From NCBI GenBank assembly GCA_027489105.1, contig JAIYAJ010000053.1, positions 1 through 6,621 of the forward strand: 6,621 nt of DNA, read 5' to 3'. The DNA comes from Zymomonas sp. GTDB lineage: Bacteria; Pseudomonadota; Alphaproteobacteria; Sphingomonadales; Sphingomonadaceae. The translations under genes and the position numbers were made by a program. How positions within the stretch are numbered: the stretch's first letter is position 1; every line of letters begins with the position of its first letter. The notes beneath the pieces are model-generated. The model did not search any database. It saw only the letters and a program-made list of their open reading frames with translations, and had not been told where the DNA came from. Positions 5,226 to 6,621 of the stretch are shown here, piece after piece.

Positions 5226-5932
5226 AGCGATTCTATAAACAGGCGGCGACCGAAACGGTGGCCGGAGGCTATGGCATCCGTCTCGACGGACGTGCGGTAA
5301 AGACCCCGGCGCGCGCCGAACTGGTCGTGCCGACCGCCGCGCTCGCATCCGCCATCGTCGGCGAGTGGAATGCGCAGGGCGACGACATCGACCCGCGCAC
5401 CATGCCACTGACCGGACTCGCCAACGCCGCGCTCGACCGCGTGCTCGCCGATCCGCCGGCCTTCGCGCGCGGCTTGTCGGCCTATGCCGAGAGCGATTTG
5501 ACCTGCTATCGGGCGGAGAGCCCGTCCGAACTGATCGCCCGCCAATGCGAAGCCTGGGATCCGCTGCTCGACTGGGCCGGCGAGCGCTATGGCGTCGAGT
5601 TCGAGATCGCGACCGGCATCATGCACAGGGCGCAGTCCGACGATACGATCGAGCGCCTGTCGGCGGCGGTCCGGGCCTATGATCCGTTCCGGATGGTCGC
5701 GCTCCATCCGCTCGTCACCATATCGGGCTCGCTGATCATCGCGCTGGCGGTGGCCGAAGGCGAGATCGACGTCGATGGCGCCTTCGCCGCCGGCCAGCTC
5801 GACGAATTGTGGCAGATCGAGCAATGGGGCGAGGACGAGCTTGCGATGCGCGCCCGCGAGGTCAAGCGGGCCGACTTCCGCGCGGCGGCGCGCTTCCTGG
5901 CCTTGCTCGTTCCGGTCGACGTCGCCGCCTGA
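5222..5932 (+). CDS. ATP12-family F1-ATPase assembly chaperone
   Basis: This 236-aa protein matches the ATP12 family, whose mitochondrial members hold the free alpha subunit of F1-ATPase until it assembles with beta. Alphaproteobacteria carry the bacterial counterpart. Visible signatures are RFYKQA at the N-terminus, LDGRAVKTPA at 21-30, and EWNAQ at 48-52. These are followed by MPLTGLANAALD at 61-72, ESDLTCYRAESP at 90-101, and QCEAWDPLLDW at 108-118. HPLVTISGS lies at 162-170 and LWQIEQWGEDE at 196-206. Length is that of the mature family domain, and no targeting or signal peptide is seen, so it acts in the cytoplasm. Its ATG overlaps the HAD stop codon (ATGA), and a small perfect stem (GCGCT, ATC, AGCGC at 5205-5217) sits just before the start. 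No F1 genes are in the window, so the partner is inferred from the family. Confidence 0.93.
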   Translation: MKRFYKQAATETVAGGYGIRLDGRAVKTPARAELVVPTAALASAIVGEWNAQGDDIDPRTMPLTGLANAALDRVLADPPAFARGLSAYAESDLTCYRAESPSELIARQCEAWDPLLDWAGERYGVEFEIATGIMHRAQSDDTIERLSAAVRAYDPFRMVALHPLVTISGSLIIALAVAEGEIDVDGAFAAGQLDELWQIEQWGEDELAMRAREVKRADFRAAARFLALLVPVDVAA

Positions 5933-5983
5933 CCGCAGCGACAGGATGACGCGGGCCATTCGCCGCCTTATGGATGCAGGATC

Positions 5984-6397
5984 ATGACCGAAGCCACGCA
6001 ATTGACCGATGTCCGCGAGGAATATGAGTTTCTCGATGCCGACGATCGCTACCGCCTTCTGATCGATCTGGGTCGCACGCTGGAGCCGATGCCCGATGCA
6101 CTGAAGACCGACGCCACACTGGTGCGCGGCTGCTCGGCCAGCGTATGGGTCTATCCGACCGTGCTCGATGACGGACGCCTGCATTTCCTGGCGGACAGCA
6201 ATGCGGCGATCACCAAGGGGATCATCGCGCTGGTGCTGCTGACGGTGCAGGATCAGGCGCCGGCCGACATCCGTTCGACCGATATCGAAGGCGCGCTTGC
6301 CCCCTTCGATCTGCGCAACCAGCTGAGTTCCAACCGCACCCAGGGCATCCCCAACATGATCGCGCTGATCCGGTCGACCGCGGAGCGTTACGCATGA
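5984..6397 (+). CDS. sufE: SufE-type cysteine-desulfurase sulfur acceptor
   Basis: This 137-aa protein is a complete SufE-family member. These proteins accept persulfide sulfur from the cysteine desulfurase SufS (or CsdA) and pass it on to the Fe-S scaffold, in the cytoplasm. The key block LVRGCSASVWVYP holds the acceptor Cys50, close to Cys51 of E. coli SufE. Other family features are YRLLIDLGRTLEPMP at 23-37, ADSNAAITKGIIALVL at 70-85, and the C-terminal SSNRTQGIPNMIALIR with the conserved Arg. Start 5984 has a short AGG five bases upstream. The 51-bp gap after the ATP12 gene shows no terminator, so it may be read from the same message. It stands apart from any visible suf operon, and CsdE is the alternative name. 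The stop overlaps the next gene as ATGA. Confidence 0.92.
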   Translation: MTEATQLTDVREEYEFLDADDRYRLLIDLGRTLEPMPDALKTDATLVRGCSASVWVYPTVLDDGRLHFLADSNAAITKGIIALVLLTVQDQAPADIRSTDIEGALAPFDLRNQLSSNRTQGIPNMIALIRSTAERYA

Positions 6398-6621
6398 GCC
6401 GACGTCTTGCTCTGGCCCTGATCGCCGCCGTGCCGCTGGCCGTCCCCGTCGCGATGGTGCACGCCGCGACCCTGCCCTTCGCGACCGGCAAGCTCAGCAT
6501 AGGCGGCGAGGCCTTCGCGCCCGCCGATGTGCTGGATGCACGCGCTCTGCCCGACATCAACGGCAAGGTCGGCATCATGCTCACGCTGACCCCCGATGCG
6601 GCGAAGCGGCTGGAGGGGATC
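6394..6621 (+). CDS. Exported protein with SecDF P1 head-like start (cut by window edge)
   Basis: The first 76 codons are present and the gene runs off the window. The protein opens with a Sec-type signal peptide: MSRR, a hydrophobic run, and a likely cut after VHA at residue 24. The two arginines lack the rest of a Tat motif. Residues 45-76, with DVLDARALPDINGKVGIMLT and LTPDAAKRLEGI, resemble the periplasmic P1 head subdomain of SecD. That subdomain starts with a D-hydrophobic-A segment, a strand, and a helix of the type GA.kf. The signal peptide and the absence of an earlier SecD region suggest a stand-alone head domain rather than full SecD, but the C-terminus is not visible. The ATGA overlap with sufE suggests coupled translation. 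Function is unknown. Confidence 0.72.
   Translation, partial: MSRRLALALIAAVPLAVPVAMVHAATLPFATGKLSIGGEAFAPADVLDARALPDINGKVGIMLTLTPDAAKRLEGI

Noticed and set aside
5180..6184. Minus-strand open frame of about 334 codons opposite the ATP12 gene and the start of sufE
   Set aside because: The ATP12 and SufE families on the plus strand account for the sequence; the antisense product has no recognisable motif.

Overview
The window is a compact, GC-rich stretch of bacterial chromosome. It most likely comes from an alphaproteobacterium of the Sphingomonadales (Sphingomonas-like). The main support is an ATP12-type F1-ATPase assembly chaperone, a protein known mainly from alphaproteobacteria and mitochondria. 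It is followed by a stand-alone SufE, and all the encoded proteins have an alphaproteobacterial character. No mobile element, tRNA, rRNA, CRISPR array or clear sign of recent transfer is visible; this looks like ordinary core genome.

Left half, minus strand (1-2313). Read in the direction of transcription, the order is a 73-aa membrane protein, a DUF985 cupin (start and stop fused as TGATG), a Crp/Fnr-family regulator, trpF, and the first 43 codons of trpB (overlapping trpF by ATGA). The last two are consecutive steps of late tryptophan synthesis; trpA probably follows outside the window. A perfect 7-bp inverted repeat with a 6-bp spacer lies between the regulator gene and trpF.

Centre (2314-2401). 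An 88-bp divergent intergenic region, AT-richer than its surroundings, separates the leftward genes from everything to the right. It holds a partly palindromic element and a weak promoter-like pair.

Right half, plus strand (2402-6621). A secreted lipoprotein of unknown function is followed by an 87-bp spacer with GC-rich hairpins. Then comes a tightly packed run: fluoride channel crcB/fluC, an RluA-family pseudouridine synthase, a HAD-IA phosphatase and the ATP12 chaperone. Each of these joins the next by the same 4-bp ATGA overlap. After a 51-bp gap come sufE and a secreted protein whose visible start resembles the SecDF P1 head domain, again joined by ATGA and cut by the window end. The run mixes fluoride resistance, RNA modification, metabolite clean-up, ATP synthase assembly and Fe-S cluster sulfur transfer. 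It is best read as a housekeeping operon rather than one pathway.

I found no convincing new system. The items most worth checking are the two dyad elements, the small hairpin overlapping the crcB ribosome-binding site, and three uncharacterised proteins: the small membrane protein, the lipoprotein and the SecD-head-like protein.
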